A stretch of 64,000 nucleotides of DNA from Hymenobacter jejuensis (GCF_006337165.1 NZ_CP040896.1:2418001-2482000); one strand, 5' to 3'; numbered from the stretch's first letter, positions 26,976-36,033 are shown. Notes: a model not told the origin generated them from the sequence alone. Numbers and translations are program-made.

Positions 26976-27056
26976 TTGGAATAATCCATGGGCTGCGTTT
27001 CGCCGTATACCCCCTTACCGAGCGTCATTGTATTTCCTCTAGTCCGTCTTCTTCCC

Positions 27057-27410
27057 ATGAGAAAGTTCCTCTTACTTGCGTCGTGCGCCTGCCTACTGGT
27101 CGGACTTAGTGAAACCCAAGCCCTGGCTCAACAAACCAAGACCAAGGTAAAGGGCGGTTACCACGGCACCAGCGCTTCGGGTACGCGCCGGGCGCGGTCG
27201 GGGGCGTATATGGCGTATAATCGGGCCAACCGCCGCAACGAAGAAGACATGAAGCTTGCTCCGGGAATGCGCATCAACATGCCAGCGCCTCCCACTACCG
27301 ACTACATGGGGCGTCCGCTGAAGAAGAAAACAAAACCAGTATTGGGCGCAACGTCTATCTCTTCGGAAGTGCCGACCAAAACGTCTACTACTACCTCAAA
27401 ACGCCGCTAA
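27057..27410 (+). CDS. Small secreted protein with one APGM...TTDYxGRP motif
   Basis: 117 residues from ATG 27057, signal peptide MRKFLLLASCACLLVGLSE ending ALAQQ. The mature chain is basic (KTKVKGGYHG, ASGTRRARSGAYMAYNRANR) and carries APGM at 68-71 and PTTDYMGRPLKKKTK at 79-93, the same motif as its neighbours. A Ser/Thr-rich tail follows. Function unknown. A short GAGTTT/AAACTC hairpin lies just downstream near 27423-27439. Confidence 0.72.
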   Translation: MRKFLLLASCACLLVGLSETQALAQQTKTKVKGGYHGTSASGTRRARSGAYMAYNRANRRNEEDMKLAPGMRINMPAPPTTDYMGRPLKKKTKPVLGATSISSEVPTKTSTTTSKRR

Positions 27411-27531
27411 CAGCTGTTTTCTGAGTTTTTCGAAACTCATCTTAGCATTTGCACTGATCGGAGAATCGGTTTGCAGAAGGCACTTTTAAAGACGCTCGTG
27501 CGTATAAAGCAGTAACGACCTCTCACTGCTA

Positions 27532-28119
27532 ATGCACACCTTCTATATGTCACGTTTCTTCTTTCCGTGTTTATTGGCGGTAGCTACCCTCAGCAGCTCG
27601 GCTGCGCTGGCCCAGCAAACCACTACCACCGTGCCGGCTCAGCCTGCCGCCGCACCGGCAACTACCTCTACTAAGCCCGATGCTGCTTCTCAGTGGGCAA
27701 CGCCGGCTGCCTCAGACAACGATTCCGACCCCATGTGGCGGTCAGAAGGTCAGATAACCGCACCCGGCTTCACGTCGTCGCCTCCGATGCGCGTGCGCTA
27801 CGACTATCGGGGCCGCCCTATGGGTGGTCGTCCGGTAAATCGGCCTACGGTAAGATCAACTGCGCCTGCGCTATCGCCCGTGCAGAACGCTGCCGCCGCT
27901 ACGGCGACTACGCCTGCTGCCGGAGCCGTTGCTCCTGAGGCAACTCCGACGGCTGCACCCGCAACTGCTGCTCCGGTAGCGGCACCTCAACCTACATCTA
28001 CTGCTTCTAGCTTAAAGGCAACGCCCGCCACGCGCAAGCCAGCAGCTGCGCCGGCTAAAAAACCAGCACCCAAAAAGGTGACCAACGATGGTTGGGGCAA
28101 TAGCAACAGCGGCTGGTAA
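27532..28119 (+). CDS. Secreted Ala/Pro/Thr-rich protein with a variant APGF...YDYxGRP motif
   Basis: 195 residues (ATG 27547, MSRFFFPCLL, is an equally good start). Signal peptide ends SSSAALAQQ. The chain is mostly Ala/Pro/Thr (disordered, about 27-50 and 105-185). In its middle sit TAPGFTSSPPMRVRYDYRGR and PMGGRPV, a variant of the neighbouring motif. It ends GWGNSNSGW. Shared WAT-PA-AS segments tie it to the 26440 gene. Possibly cell-surface or matrix associated (inference). A terminator with a 25-bp stem follows. Confidence 0.7.
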   Translation: MHTFYMSRFFFPCLLAVATLSSSAALAQQTTTTVPAQPAAAPATTSTKPDAASQWATPAASDNDSDPMWRSEGQITAPGFTSSPPMRVRYDYRGRPMGGRPVNRPTVRSTAPALSPVQNAAAATATTPAAGAVAPEATPTAAPATAAPVAAPQPTSTASSLKATPATRKPAAAPAKKPAPKKVTNDGWGNSNSGW

Positions 28120-28139
28120 TCTGGCTTCCAGTATTCTAA

Positions 28140-28192
28140 TTACCCCAACAAAAAGCCCCCCTGCTCAGCAGGGGGGCTTTTTGTTGGGGTAA
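28140..28192. terminator. Bidirectional terminator with 25-bp perfect stem
   Basis: Arms 28140-28164 and 28168-28192 are fully complementary around a 3-base loop. It serves the secreted protein gene and the convergent M16 peptidase. The outer CCAACAAAAAGCCC is shared with the stem at 8174-8222. Confidence 0.88.
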
Positions 28193-28200
28193 AATTTGAG

Positions 28201-29481
28201 TTACTCGGCCTCCGCAGCCAGCAATAAGGTTTCAGCGGGAGCCTTAGGCTCGGCCCGGTAATACAAGGTGCTACTGTTCTCGGGGCGCAATACGTCCTGC
28301 GCGGCAGCTAATATCGCCTCCGGGGTAACTGCTTGAATATTAGCACTTTCCTGATTTACAAGATTGGCGTCGCCCATCAGCTTGCAGTAGGCGAGGTTCA
28401 TGGCTCGGTTGAGCAGCTCAATCTCTCCGAAAACGATGCTGGACTCTGCCTGATTCTTGACCTTTTCCAGTTCTTCGGCTGGCACCAGCTCCGAGCGCAG
28501 CTCTTCTATTACTTCCTGCACGGCAGCATCGGCCTGCTCAAGCGTTACGCCAGCGTTGGGTTTGCCGCTGATGACCACCAGACCCGGCTCCAGCGAGCCC
28601 GTTACGGAAGCCGAAATGGAGTTGAACAAGGGCCGATCTTTCACCAAACGTTGGTACAGCCGCGACGATTTGCCCCGACCCAATACGTCGCTGAGCAGGT
28701 CTACGGTGTAGTAGTTGGGATCTTGGCGGCTGGGCATGTGGTACACTTTGTAGAGCGCGCTCAGCGGCACATCGGCAGTTGTTTCGAGGAAGCGCGGCTC
28801 GGTCTGGCGCGGCTCTACGGGGAGCTGGCGCTCGTACTTGGTGCCCCCCGGAATCGGGCCGAACCACTTCTCAGCCAAGCGCTTGGCTTCGGCCAGCGTA
28901 ACGGCGCCGGCCACCACCAAAATCGCGTTGGCCGGTGAGTAATGCTTTGCAAAAAACGCTCGTACGTCGTCCATTACGGCGTTCTCGATGTGGCTGACTT
29001 CTTTGCCGATGGTGGCCCAGTTGTAGGGGTGTTTTTGATACGCGAGCGGCCGCAGCTTCAGCCACACATCGCCATAGGGCTGGTTGAGGTAGTTCTGCTT
29101 AAACTCTTCGACCACCACTTTGCGCTGCACTTCGAGGCCATTCTCGGAGAACGCCAAACTCAGCATCCGGTCCGACTCCAGCCAGAAGCCGGTTTCGATG
29201 TTGTTGGCGGGCAGCGTGAGGTAGTAGTTGGTAATGTCGGGGGAGGTGAAGGCATTGTTCTCGCCGCCCACCATCTGCAACGGTTCGTCGTAGCTCGGGA
29301 TATTAACCGAGCCGCTAAACATCAGGTGCTCAAATAGATGTGCAAAGCCCGTGTGTTCCGGGTCTTCGTCGCGCGAGCCGACGTTGTAGAGCACGTTGAG
29401 CACGGCAATGGGCGTGGTATGGTCTTCGTGCACAATGCAGCGCAGACCGTTAGCGAGGGTGAATTCTTCGAAATGAATCAT
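28201..29481 (-). CDS. M16 (pitrilysin) family zinc peptidase
   Basis: 426 residues. The inverted zinc motif HxxEH is His48-Leu-Phe-Glu51-His52 in GFAHLFEHLMFSG; the third ligand Glu lies at 125/126 in VVVEEFKQNYLNQPYG. The C-terminal half (about 230-420) is the inactive M16 partner domain. No signal peptide is seen, so it is cytosolic or exported by another route. M16B two-domain length fits the processing-peptidase-like group that degrades or trims peptides. Confidence 0.9.
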   Translation of the reverse strand: MIHFEEFTLANGLRCIVHEDHTTPIAVLNVLYNVGSRDEDPEHTGFAHLFEHLMFSGSVNIPSYDEPLQMVGGENNAFTSPDITNYYLTLPANNIETGFWLESDRMLSLAFSENGLEVQRKVVVEEFKQNYLNQPYGDVWLKLRPLAYQKHPYNWATIGKEVSHIENAVMDDVRAFFAKHYSPANAILVVAGAVTLAEAKRLAEKWFGPIPGGTKYERQLPVEPRQTEPRFLETTADVPLSALYKVYHMPSRQDPNYYTVDLLSDVLGRGKSSRLYQRLVKDRPLFNSISASVTGSLEPGLVVISGKPNAGVTLEQADAAVQEVIEELRSELVPAEELEKVKNQAESSIVFGEIELLNRAMNLAYCKLMGDANLVNQESANIQAVTPEAILAAAQDVLRPENSSTLYYRAEPKAPAETLLLAAEAE

Positions 29482-29630
29482 GAGGGCAAAACAGGGGTCA
29501 GGCTATAATAACTCGGCAGCAGCACCGAAGTTCCTGAAACGCAAAGGCAAGTTGAGAAGATATGCGTCGAATCAAAACCCTGCCGTCACTTGCTCTGAAA
29601 TCAGAGTGGGCTACCTTTCTCCCAAACCCG

Positions 29631-29638
29631 TACTTTTG
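29631..29638 (+). promoter_or_regulatory. -7 box (TACTTTTG) for the fused E1 gene
   Basis: TACTTTTG lies 28 bases upstream of ATG 29667, with the usual -7 spacing and no SD. Confidence 0.5.
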
Positions 29639-29666
29639 GCACCGCCAATCTTTCCACCCGCCCGCT

Positions 29667-31649
29667 ATGGTCTTCAACCGTAAAGAGTACTCCCAAGATG
29701 TGCTGCTGCACCTCTACCAAAACCTGCTCAAACCGCGCCTGATTGAGGAAAAAATGCTCATTCTGCTTCGGCAGGGGAAGGTAAGTAAGTGGTTTTCAGG
29801 CATTGGGCAGGAAGCCATCTCGGTAGGCAGCACGCTGGCCCTGGAAGCCGATGAATACATTTTGCCGCTGCACCGCAACTTGGGCGTGTTTACGGGCCGC
29901 AACGTACCGCTCGACCGGCTGTTTGCGCAGTGGCAGGGCAAAACCCACGGTTTTACCAAAGGCCGCGACCGCTCCTTTCATTTCGGTACCAACGAGCACC
30001 ACATCGTGGGCATGATCTCGCATTTGGGGCCGCAACTCGCTGTGGCTGATGGCATTGCGCTGGCTGATCTGCTGGATAAAAAGCAGAAGGTGACGCTGGT
30101 GTACAGCGGCGACGGCGGCGCTTCGGAAGGCGATTTCCACGAGGCGCTGAACGTGGCAGCCGTGTGGCAGCTGCCGGTCATCTTCATGATCGAAAACAAC
30201 GGTTACGGCCTGAGTACGCCCAGCAACGAGCAGTTCCGGTTCAAGTCGTTTACCGACAAAGGTCCCGCTTACGGCATGGAGGCCGTGCAGATTGACGGCA
30301 ATAATGTGCTGGAAGTGTACGACACGGTGCGCCGCCTCGCCGAAGACCTCCGCCAAAACCCGCGGCCTATCCTGCTCGAAGCCCTGACCTTCCGGATGCG
30401 CGGCCACGAGGAGGCCTCCGGTACCAAGTACGTGCCGCAGGAGCTGTTTGAGGAATGGGCTCAGAAAGACCCGGTCGAAACCTACGAAAAGTGGCTGCTC
30501 GACGAAAATCTGCTGGATCAGGAAGCCCGCATGCGCTTCCGCGAAACCATCAAGCGCGAAATTGAGGAAGGCCTGAAGGTGGCAGATGCGCTGCCTATGC
30601 CCGTAGCCGATGCGGCCACCGAAATAGCCGACATGTACCAGCCCTTCGAGCCAGCCAGCTCGGAACAACCCGCTGCCGACGCATCCACCACCGAAAAACG
30701 CTATGTAGACGCCATTTCCGACGGCCTGCGCCAGAGCATGGAGCGCTACCCCGAACTGGTGCTCATGGGCCAAGACATTGCCGAGTACGGCGGCGTGTTC
30801 AAAATTACGGACGGCTTCGTAGCGCAGTTTGGCAAGGAGCGCGTGCGCAACACTCCACTGTGCGAATCGGCCATTCTGGGTGCAGGCCTAGGGCTGAGCA
30901 TCCGGGGCAAAAAGGCGATGGTCGAGATGCAGTTTGCCGACTTTGTAACTTGTGGCTTCAATCAGATTGTCAACAACTTAGCCAAGAGCTATTACCGTTG
31001 GGGACAACACGCCGACGTAGTAGTGCGCATGCCTACCGGTGCTGGCTCGGCGGCGGGGCCGTTTCACTCGCAAAGCAACGAAGCGTGGTTTACCCACACG
31101 CCGGGCCTGAAGGTGGTGTTTCCTTCTAACCCTCACGATGCCAAGGGGTTACTGAACGCTGCCATCGAAGATCCCAACCCCGTCATGTACTTCGAGCACA
31201 AGCTGCTCTACCGCTCCATTAGCGGCCCCGTGCCGGATGCTTATTATACCACGCCCATCGGCAAAGCGGCCCTGGTGCGCGAAGGGGAGGAAATGAGCAT
31301 CATCACCTACGGCATAGGCGTGCATTGGGCCACACAACTGGCCGACGAGCTCAACCTTTCGGCTGATATTTTGGATCTGCGCACCCTATTGCCCTGGGAC
31401 GAAGAGGCTGTGCGAAAGACAGTTAGCAAAACTGGTCGCGTAATCCTGCTGCACGAAGACACCCTTACAGGTGGCCTTGGCGGCGAAATTGCAGCCTGGA
31501 TTGCGGAGCATTGTTTTCAGTACCTCGATGCGCCGGTGCAGCGCGTGGCCTCGCTGGATACCGCCGTGCCGTTTGCGCCGCCGCTGGAAAAGATTTTCCT
31601 ACCGCAGCAGCGCCTGCGCGAGCGCGTCGAGAAGCTATTGGCTTATTAA
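29667..31649 (+). CDS. 2-oxoacid dehydrogenase E1, fused alpha and beta subunits
   Basis: 660 residues from ATG 29667 (MVFNRKEYSQDVLL); an upstream in-frame ATG at 29562 would span the promoter box. E1-alpha half (1-~325): GIGQEAISVG, the thiamine diphosphate motif GDGGASEGDFHEALN...ENNGYGLSTP, and RMRGHEEASG. E1-beta half (~335-660): GQDIAEYGGVFKITDGF, RVRNTPLCESAILGAGLGLS, LPWDEEAVRKTVSKTGR and LHEDTLTGGLGGEIAA. It decarboxylates a branched-chain 2-oxoacid (or pyruvate) and passes the acyl group to lipoyl-E2. Sequence resembles branched-chain oxoacid E1; substrate is not proven. The fusion is common in Bacteroidota. Confidence 0.9.
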   Translation: MVFNRKEYSQDVLLHLYQNLLKPRLIEEKMLILLRQGKVSKWFSGIGQEAISVGSTLALEADEYILPLHRNLGVFTGRNVPLDRLFAQWQGKTHGFTKGRDRSFHFGTNEHHIVGMISHLGPQLAVADGIALADLLDKKQKVTLVYSGDGGASEGDFHEALNVAAVWQLPVIFMIENNGYGLSTPSNEQFRFKSFTDKGPAYGMEAVQIDGNNVLEVYDTVRRLAEDLRQNPRPILLEALTFRMRGHEEASGTKYVPQELFEEWAQKDPVETYEKWLLDENLLDQEARMRFRETIKREIEEGLKVADALPMPVADAATEIADMYQPFEPASSEQPAADASTTEKRYVDAISDGLRQSMERYPELVLMGQDIAEYGGVFKITDGFVAQFGKERVRNTPLCESAILGAGLGLSIRGKKAMVEMQFADFVTCGFNQIVNNLAKSYYRWGQHADVVVRMPTGAGSAAGPFHSQSNEAWFTHTPGLKVVFPSNPHDAKGLLNAAIEDPNPVMYFEHKLLYRSISGPVPDAYYTTPIGKAALVREGEEMSIITYGIGVHWATQLADELNLSADILDLRTLLPWDEEAVRKTVSKTGRVILLHEDTLTGGLGGEIAAWIAEHCFQYLDAPVQRVASLDTAVPFAPPLEKIFLPQQRLRERVEKLLAY

Positions 31650-31766
31650 GAAGTGATATTCATTAACTATTTGATTGACAAGTATTTGTGAATTATTGTT
31701 TAGGATTCTTCCGGAGTCGTTATCTTTCTGCTTGATTTCGTGCTTACTAACGTGCCAGTTGGCGTC

Positions 31767-32081
31767 ATGAGTTTGAGTATTTCGCGTGTGTTGCGCCGGA
31801 GCGTAGGGTTTGTTTTGTTGAGCGTGTTGCTTCTCGGGGCGTGTCGGCCTTATCGGCTGCCTACTCCCACCGGGCCGCCTCAGCCTAAGGTGAAGGCCAG
31901 CAAAGTTCCGGCTGACCAAGCCGCCGACGGCCGAACTCTAGGCGGCCCGGCCACCGAAATCAAGCCCCAGAAAAACAGCTACGACAAGCACGGGCTGTTG
32001 AAAAAAAGCAAGTACGAGCGGCGGCGTCTGAAGCACAAAGTTGGTCAGCGCAAATTCCTGGGTATCACGCTGCCTTTCTAG
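31767..32081 (+). CDS. Small basic lipoprotein
   Basis: 104 residues from ATG 31767. Lipoprotein signal with lipobox LLGAC; the mature part is Pro/Lys-rich (RPYRLPTPTGPPQPKVKAS), ending KKSKYERRRLKHKVGQRKFL. No known domain. The 117 bases upstream are AT-rich. It precedes another small exported protein and ytxJ, perhaps in one transcript. Confidence 0.6.
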   Translation: MSLSISRVLRRSVGFVLLSVLLLGACRPYRLPTPTGPPQPKVKASKVPADQAADGRTLGGPATEIKPQKNSYDKHGLLKKSKYERRRLKHKVGQRKFLGITLPF

Positions 32082-32166
32082 TTATCGCGTTAGCCTGGGC
32101 GTGTCGTTTTGCGTACAACGAAAGGCTGCTACCCTCTCAATCCCCGTTTTTTTAGTGTATCCGTCT

Positions 32167-32487
32167 ATGCGTCTGTTCTTGGTTGCGGCTGTGTTGTTCT
32201 GTGGTATGTCGGCTGCGGCGGCTCAAACAAAATCCATTTCGCCGGGCAAGCAACGGTCCGAAAACCGCAAGGCGCTGCGCGATGCTCGCCGTTCGTCTGC
32301 CGAATACAAAGACTCACATTTGGCCGTCAACAAAGCCACCTTCAAGCGGGGCGCCAGCGGCCGCCAAGTCACCCAGAGCGACGGCCGCGATAAGTTTAAG
32401 TTCGATAACAGCGGTATGCCGCGCGTAAGCGAACCATCGCATGTGAGTTTGCGTCTTCGTAAGAAGAAATCCACGCCACAAAACTGA
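32167..32487 (+). CDS. Small exported basic protein, unknown
   Basis: 106 residues from ATG 32167, signal peptide MRLFLVAAVLFCGMSAAAAQ. The mature part is highly charged (SENRKALRDARRSSAEYKDS) and low in hydrophobic residues. No known family recognised. It is 8 bases upstream of ytxJ, so probably co-transcribed with it. Confidence 0.6.
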   Translation: MRLFLVAAVLFCGMSAAAAQTKSISPGKQRSENRKALRDARRSSAEYKDSHLAVNKATFKRGASGRQVTQSDGRDKFKFDNSGMPRVSEPSHVSLRLRKKKSTPQN

Positions 32488-32495
32488 CTTTCCCC

Positions 32496-32840
32496 ATGAT
32501 ATCTTGGCAACCACTCACCCAGCCCGAACAACTAACCGATATCGTACGCGAGTCGCACGAGCAGCCGGTCATGATTTTTAAGCACAGCACGAGTTGCTCC
32601 ATTAGCGCGGCGGCCAAAAGCAAACTGGAGCGCCAGTGGGACGAAGCGGGCCTGCAAGAAGCAAAAATCTATTACCTCGACCTGCTCCGCTACCGCCCAA
32701 TTTCGGCCGAAATCGCGCAGCAGTTTGGCGTTCGGCACGAATCGCCGCAACTGCTGCTGATCCAAGACGGCGAGTGCCGTTACGATGCTTCCCACATGGG
32801 AATTCGGTTGAGCGACATAAAAAACCAACTAGCGCAATAA
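32496..32840 (+). CDS. ytxJ: Bacillithiol-system redox protein YtxJ
   Basis: 114 residues. Thioredoxin-like single-Cys protein: FKHSTSCSISAAAKSKLERQ holds the conserved Ser-Cys; then IYYLDLLRYRPISAEIA and FGVRHESPQLLLIQDG, the cis-Pro SPQ turn of the DUF2847 family. Proposed bacilliredoxin-like role in removing bacillithiol from proteins in the cytosol (family-based). It follows the small exported protein gene by 8 bases. Confidence 0.9.
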   Translation: MISWQPLTQPEQLTDIVRESHEQPVMIFKHSTSCSISAAAKSKLERQWDEAGLQEAKIYYLDLLRYRPISAEIAQQFGVRHESPQLLLIQDGECRYDASHMGIRLSDIKNQLAQ

Positions 32841-32865
32841 TCAGCCAATCAGTTAGTTATACATC

Positions 32866-32918
32866 GTAGCTGCCATGCTTCGCCGAATCCTTTTTCGCGC
32901 CGCATGGCAGCTATTTTA
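32866..32918 (+). terminator. Terminator after ytxJ
   Basis: 12-bp stem TAGCTGCCATGC/GCATGGCAGCTA (32866-32877, 32902-32913) with a 24-base loop, then TTTTATT. Confidence 0.7.
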
Positions 32919-33123
32919 TTCGGTTTGCAGCCGGCAGGAAAACTGAACCTGCTGCCGGCTTTGCGGGTTCAGAATAAGCGCCAGCGGGCACGTCCGGGCG
33001 ATGTTTTTAAGCAAAGCCTAGTCTTACTCTAGCCAACCATCGGGCCTGGGCACGGCTTTGGGGCGCCGACTGGCCGCTACAGCGAGCAGCAGTGCAATTT
33101 GTAGTTCAAAAGATGACGATACG

Positions 33124-34002
33124 ATGGCTATAAATTTACGTACTTTCGATAGCGTTGGACCTAACACGCCGCGCCCTTATTGGTTCTATTCCTTTCAAGC
33201 TTCGTTGTTAGCTGTGCGCACTTATCTCACTTCCGGATTCTTCCTGCTTGCTACTTTGGGCGCCGGTACGGTGGCGCGGGCGCAGGGTACTACTTCTTCC
33301 GACGAGCCCTCGTACCGGAAGGAATTCACGTACGGTGTGAATTTCAATACGCAAGGTGGCCTCATCGGTGGCGTAGCGGTGCGCTCGACCCACGTTCTGT
33401 CGCAGGACTGGGCGCGGTTCTGGAGCATTGAAGGCGTGGAAGTGAAGCACCCTAAGGAGCAGAAAGTGGTGAACCCCAATACCGGCGGCACCTTCGTGAT
33501 CGGCAAGAGCAACTACCTGTTTGTGTTGCGGCCTTCCTTTGGTGCTCAGCGGGTTATCTTCCGCAAAGCTCCCGAATCGGGCGTGCAGGTGAATGCCTTG
33601 GCGGGGGCGGGCCCTTCCATTGGCTTGCTGATGCCTTATTACATCTACTACGATTATACCCAGCGCGACCCCAACGGGCGGCCCCTGACCTCCGAAGACA
33701 TCCGGGCCGAGCAATACGATCCGTTTAAGCATTCCAATGGCAGCCTGATCGTTGATCGTGCGCCGTTGTTTTCGGGGGCGGGCGAATTCAAGGCCAACAT
33801 TGGGGCGCATGTGCGCGGCGCGCTCAGCTTCGAGTACGGCCGCTACCGCGACGCTGTGGCGGGTATCGAAACGGGCTTTTTGTTTGAGATGTATCCTAAC
33901 CGTCTCACCATTCTGCGCGCTAACACCGTGCCCGATAGCAAGCTCAACAACCGCTTCTTCCCTTCAGTATACCTGACTTTATATTTGGGTCACAGGAGTT
34001 AA
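33124..34002 (+). CDS. Outer-membrane beta-barrel-like exported protein
   Basis: 292 residues from ATG 33124; the start is uncertain because the hydrophobic signal segment (YLTSGFFLLATLGAGTVARA) lies ~50 residues in, so a later start may be real. The mature part alternates aromatic/Gly strands (FTYGVNFNTQGGLIGG, RFWSIEGVEVKHPK, YLFVLRPSFGAQRVIF, FFPSVYLTLYLGHRS) as in Bacteroidota OMP families. No named domain recognised. Nothing in the neighbourhood fixes its role. Confidence 0.7.
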   Translation: MAINLRTFDSVGPNTPRPYWFYSFQASLLAVRTYLTSGFFLLATLGAGTVARAQGTTSSDEPSYRKEFTYGVNFNTQGGLIGGVAVRSTHVLSQDWARFWSIEGVEVKHPKEQKVVNPNTGGTFVIGKSNYLFVLRPSFGAQRVIFRKAPESGVQVNALAGAGPSIGLLMPYYIYYDYTQRDPNGRPLTSEDIRAEQYDPFKHSNGSLIVDRAPLFSGAGEFKANIGAHVRGALSFEYGRYRDAVAGIETGFLFEMYPNRLTILRANTVPDSKLNNRFFPSVYLTLYLGHRS

Positions 34003-34012
34003 CTACATGATG

Positions 34013-34038
34013 TACAGATAATTATAAAATAATCTGTA
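34013..34038. repeat. 26-base AT-rich near-perfect palindrome
   Basis: TACAGATAATTAT paired with AAAATAATCTGTA, two mismatches, 11 bases after the OMP gene stop. Possibly a weak terminator or protein site; belongs to the same class of AT-rich intergenic palindromes as others here. Confidence 0.45.
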
Positions 34039-34045
34039 TTGTGCT

Positions 34046-34102
34046 GGCCTTGTCACGCTGAACGGAGCTTTGGCTCTTTGTTCGCGACGGACAAGGCCTT
34101 TT
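34046..34102 (+). terminator. Hairpin before lipA
   Basis: 9-bp GGCCTTGTC/GACAAGGCC stem (34046-34054, 34090-34098) with a 35-base loop, followed by TTTTGCTTTT. It ends transcripts from the OMP gene. Confidence 0.5.
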
Positions 34103-34227
34103 GCTTTTCTACACGAAGACGACGAACGCTCAATAGTGAAAACCGCAGCACAAAACGGCGGCTCTCTTTGTTGAGGGGAAAATAACTTCTCCCCGGGCCG
34201 GGTAACTGGCAACCGGCAACTGATAAC

Positions 34228-34235
34228 TACCTTTG
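34228..34235 (+). promoter_or_regulatory. -7 box (TACCTTTG) immediately before lipA
   Basis: TACCTTTG ends 4 bases before the lipA ATG, which would place the transcript start at or near the first codon (leaderless mRNA). The gap contains no alternative. Confidence 0.45.
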
Positions 34236-34239
34236 CAGC

Positions 34240-35154
34240 ATGGACGAATTGTTGCTGACCCTGCCCATCATTCAGCCCGAAGCGGCTGCTCCGGCCGCTC
34301 CTGCCAAACCACGCAAGCCTGACTGGCTCCGCGTGAAGCTTCCCGTAGGCCCGGCCTACGCCAACGTTCGCCGCCTAGTGGACGAACACAAACTGCATAC
34401 CATCTGCGAAAGCGGAAATTGTCCTAATATGGGCGAGTGCTGGGGTGCCGGCACGGCCACCTTTATGATTCTGGGTAACGTGTGCACGCGTTCGTGCTCG
34501 TTTTGTGCTGTGGCCACGGGCCGCCCGAACGAATACGATACCGACGAGCCCCGCCGCGTAGCCGAAGCCATTCAGCTGATGGGCGTGAAGCACGCCGTGA
34601 TTACCTCTGTTAACCGCGACGAGCTCAAAGACCGCGGAGCCAGCATCTGGCTCGAAACGGTGGTGCGCGTGAAAGAACTTTCGCCTTCCACGACCATTGA
34701 AACGCTCATTCCCGACGTGAAAGCCAACTGGGAAGCGCTGGACACAATGATCGCTGGCGGACAGGAAGTCGTGTCGCACAACATCGAAACGGTGGGCAGT
34801 CTCTATCGTTTGGTGCGTCCGCAGGCCAAATACGATCGCTCGCTGGAGCAAATCCGGCGCACGAAAGCAGCTGGCAAGCGCACCAAATCGGGTATCATGC
34901 TGGGCTTGGGCGAGCAGAAAGACGAGCTGTACAAAGCCATGGACGACTTAGTCGAAAACGGCCTCGACATCCTGACGCTTGGCCAGTACCTGCAACCTAC
35001 CAAGCGCCACCTGGAGGTAGCCGAATTTATTCATCCTGATCTCTTTGCCCATTACCGCGAAGAAGGCTTGCGCCGCGGCCTGAAGTACGTAGAGTCCGGT
35101 CCGTTGGTGCGCAGCAGCTACCATGCTGAGCGCCATGTAAACGTGCCGATTTAG
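34240..35154 (+). CDS. lipA: Lipoyl synthase
   Basis: 304 residues. Radical SAM enzyme inserting two sulfurs into protein-bound octanoyl groups. The auxiliary cluster Cys56, Cys61, Cys67 ([12 protein letters not shown]) and the radical SAM Cys82, Cys86, Cys89 (CTRSCSFC) are both intact; GLGEQKDEL and [13 protein letters not shown] follow; the terminal SSYHAE holds the RSSYHAE Ser ligand. It supplies lipoyl groups to SucB, the glycine cleavage H protein and the E2 that pairs with the fused E1. Short terminator and DUF4136 gene follow. Confidence 0.96.
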   Translation: MDELLLTLPIIQPEAAAPAAPAKPRKPDWLRVKLPVGPAYANVRRLVDEHKLHTICESGNCPNMGECWGAGTATFMILGNVCTRSCSFCAVATGRPNEYDTDEPRRVAEAIQLMGVKHAVITSVNRDELKDRGASIWLETVVRVKELSPSTTIETLIPDVKANWEALDTMIAGGQEVVSHNIETVGSLYRLVRPQAKYDRSLEQIRRTKAAGKRTKSGIMLGLGEQKDELYKAMDDLVENGLDILTLGQYLQPTKRHLEVAEFIHPDLFAHYREEGLRRGLKYVESGPLVRSSYHAERHVNVPI

Positions 35155-35167
35155 CGCAGTGGAATTC

Positions 35168-35214
35168 ATCAAAACAAAAGCCCGGTTGCACTGCAACCGG
35201 GCTTTTGTTTTGAT
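35168..35214. terminator. Bidirectional terminator between lipA and DUF4136
   Basis: 23-bp complementary arms (35168-35190, 35192-35214) about a single central C; flanked by A and T runs for both directions. Confidence 0.85.
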
Positions 35215-35220
35215 AATCAG
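35210..35220. repeat. AT-rich palindrome TTGATAATCAG
   Basis: Copy of the recurrent TTGATARTCAR element, overlapping the right arm of the lipA terminator. Confidence 0.5.
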
Positions 35221-35229
35221 ATCGTTGTA

Positions 35230-35823
35230 TTAACGACGGGCTTGGTTGTCTTGGGGCGGATACGTGCCCAAGATGCCACCGACGATGCGGTACACTTCTT
35301 CCTGCGAAATGGTCTGGTTGTCTACCTGCGCCTGACCTTGACCGCGCCATGCTAGTTCTTTGCGCTTGGCGTCCACTAAGTCAATGATCACAGTGCCGGC
35401 TCGGTAGTTGGTAACCGGCGTGTAGCCACGGTAGCCATAGCCATATCCATAATAAGGATAGCCTAAGCCGTTGTAGTAAGGCGAGATTTGTTGCTTATCT
35501 TCTACTTTGGCATTGTAAGCGACGTACAAATCAGGGTTCGAATCGACGCGTGTCAGGCCTTTGCGCGACATCTCGGCCTCCACGGCAGAACGCAGGCGCT
35601 GATCCAAGAACGATTGGTAGCCTTTAGCAGGGCCGCCTTCTGCGTCCGTGACTTGTTGCGGATACCAAGCCCAGGTTTTGTAGTTCCGGAAGTTCACGCT
35701 GTGGTCAAAATCCGAGGTGACGCCAACGCGCGACGAAGTGCAACTGGAGGCGCCCAACAACAACGACAGACCAACCGCAGCCAGAGCGGCCGGGCGGGCA
35801 AAGAAACGGGTGAGACGGTTCAT
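35230..35823 (-). CDS. DUF4136 lipoprotein
   Basis: 197 residues from ATG 35823 (MNRLTRFFARPAALAAVGLS), lipobox LLGASSC. DUF4136 signature: VTSDFDHSVNFRNYKTWAWY near the N terminus, SAVEAEMSRKGLTRVDSNPD, then a Tyr/Gly-rich loop (YPYYGYGYGYRGYTPV), GTVIIDLVDAKRKELAWRGQ and the C-terminal EVYRIVGGILGTYPP. Outer-membrane or periplasmic, function unknown but widespread in Bacteroidota. Confidence 0.88.
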   Translation of the reverse strand: MNRLTRFFARPAALAAVGLSLLLGASSCTSSRVGVTSDFDHSVNFRNYKTWAWYPQQVTDAEGGPAKGYQSFLDQRLRSAVEAEMSRKGLTRVDSNPDLYVAYNAKVEDKQQISPYYNGLGYPYYGYGYGYRGYTPVTNYRAGTVIIDLVDAKRKELAWRGQGQAQVDNQTISQEEVYRIVGGILGTYPPQDNQARR

Positions 35824-36033
35824 ATAAGCTGGTTGCATGATTAGGTGAGGGGCTTACTTTGGCCGCTTCCGAAACTCGGAAAAAGGTGGCTTTTCGGCTT
35901 GTCTTATAAACGTTGCAGTATAGACCAACGTTCCCAGAATGCAAAAGTCGGCTGCTCTATTACACGTTAAATTTTCCTGAATATTGCTGGCTGAGCTTGA
36001 TATTTTGCTATCTTACCCGCATAAACCTATCAT

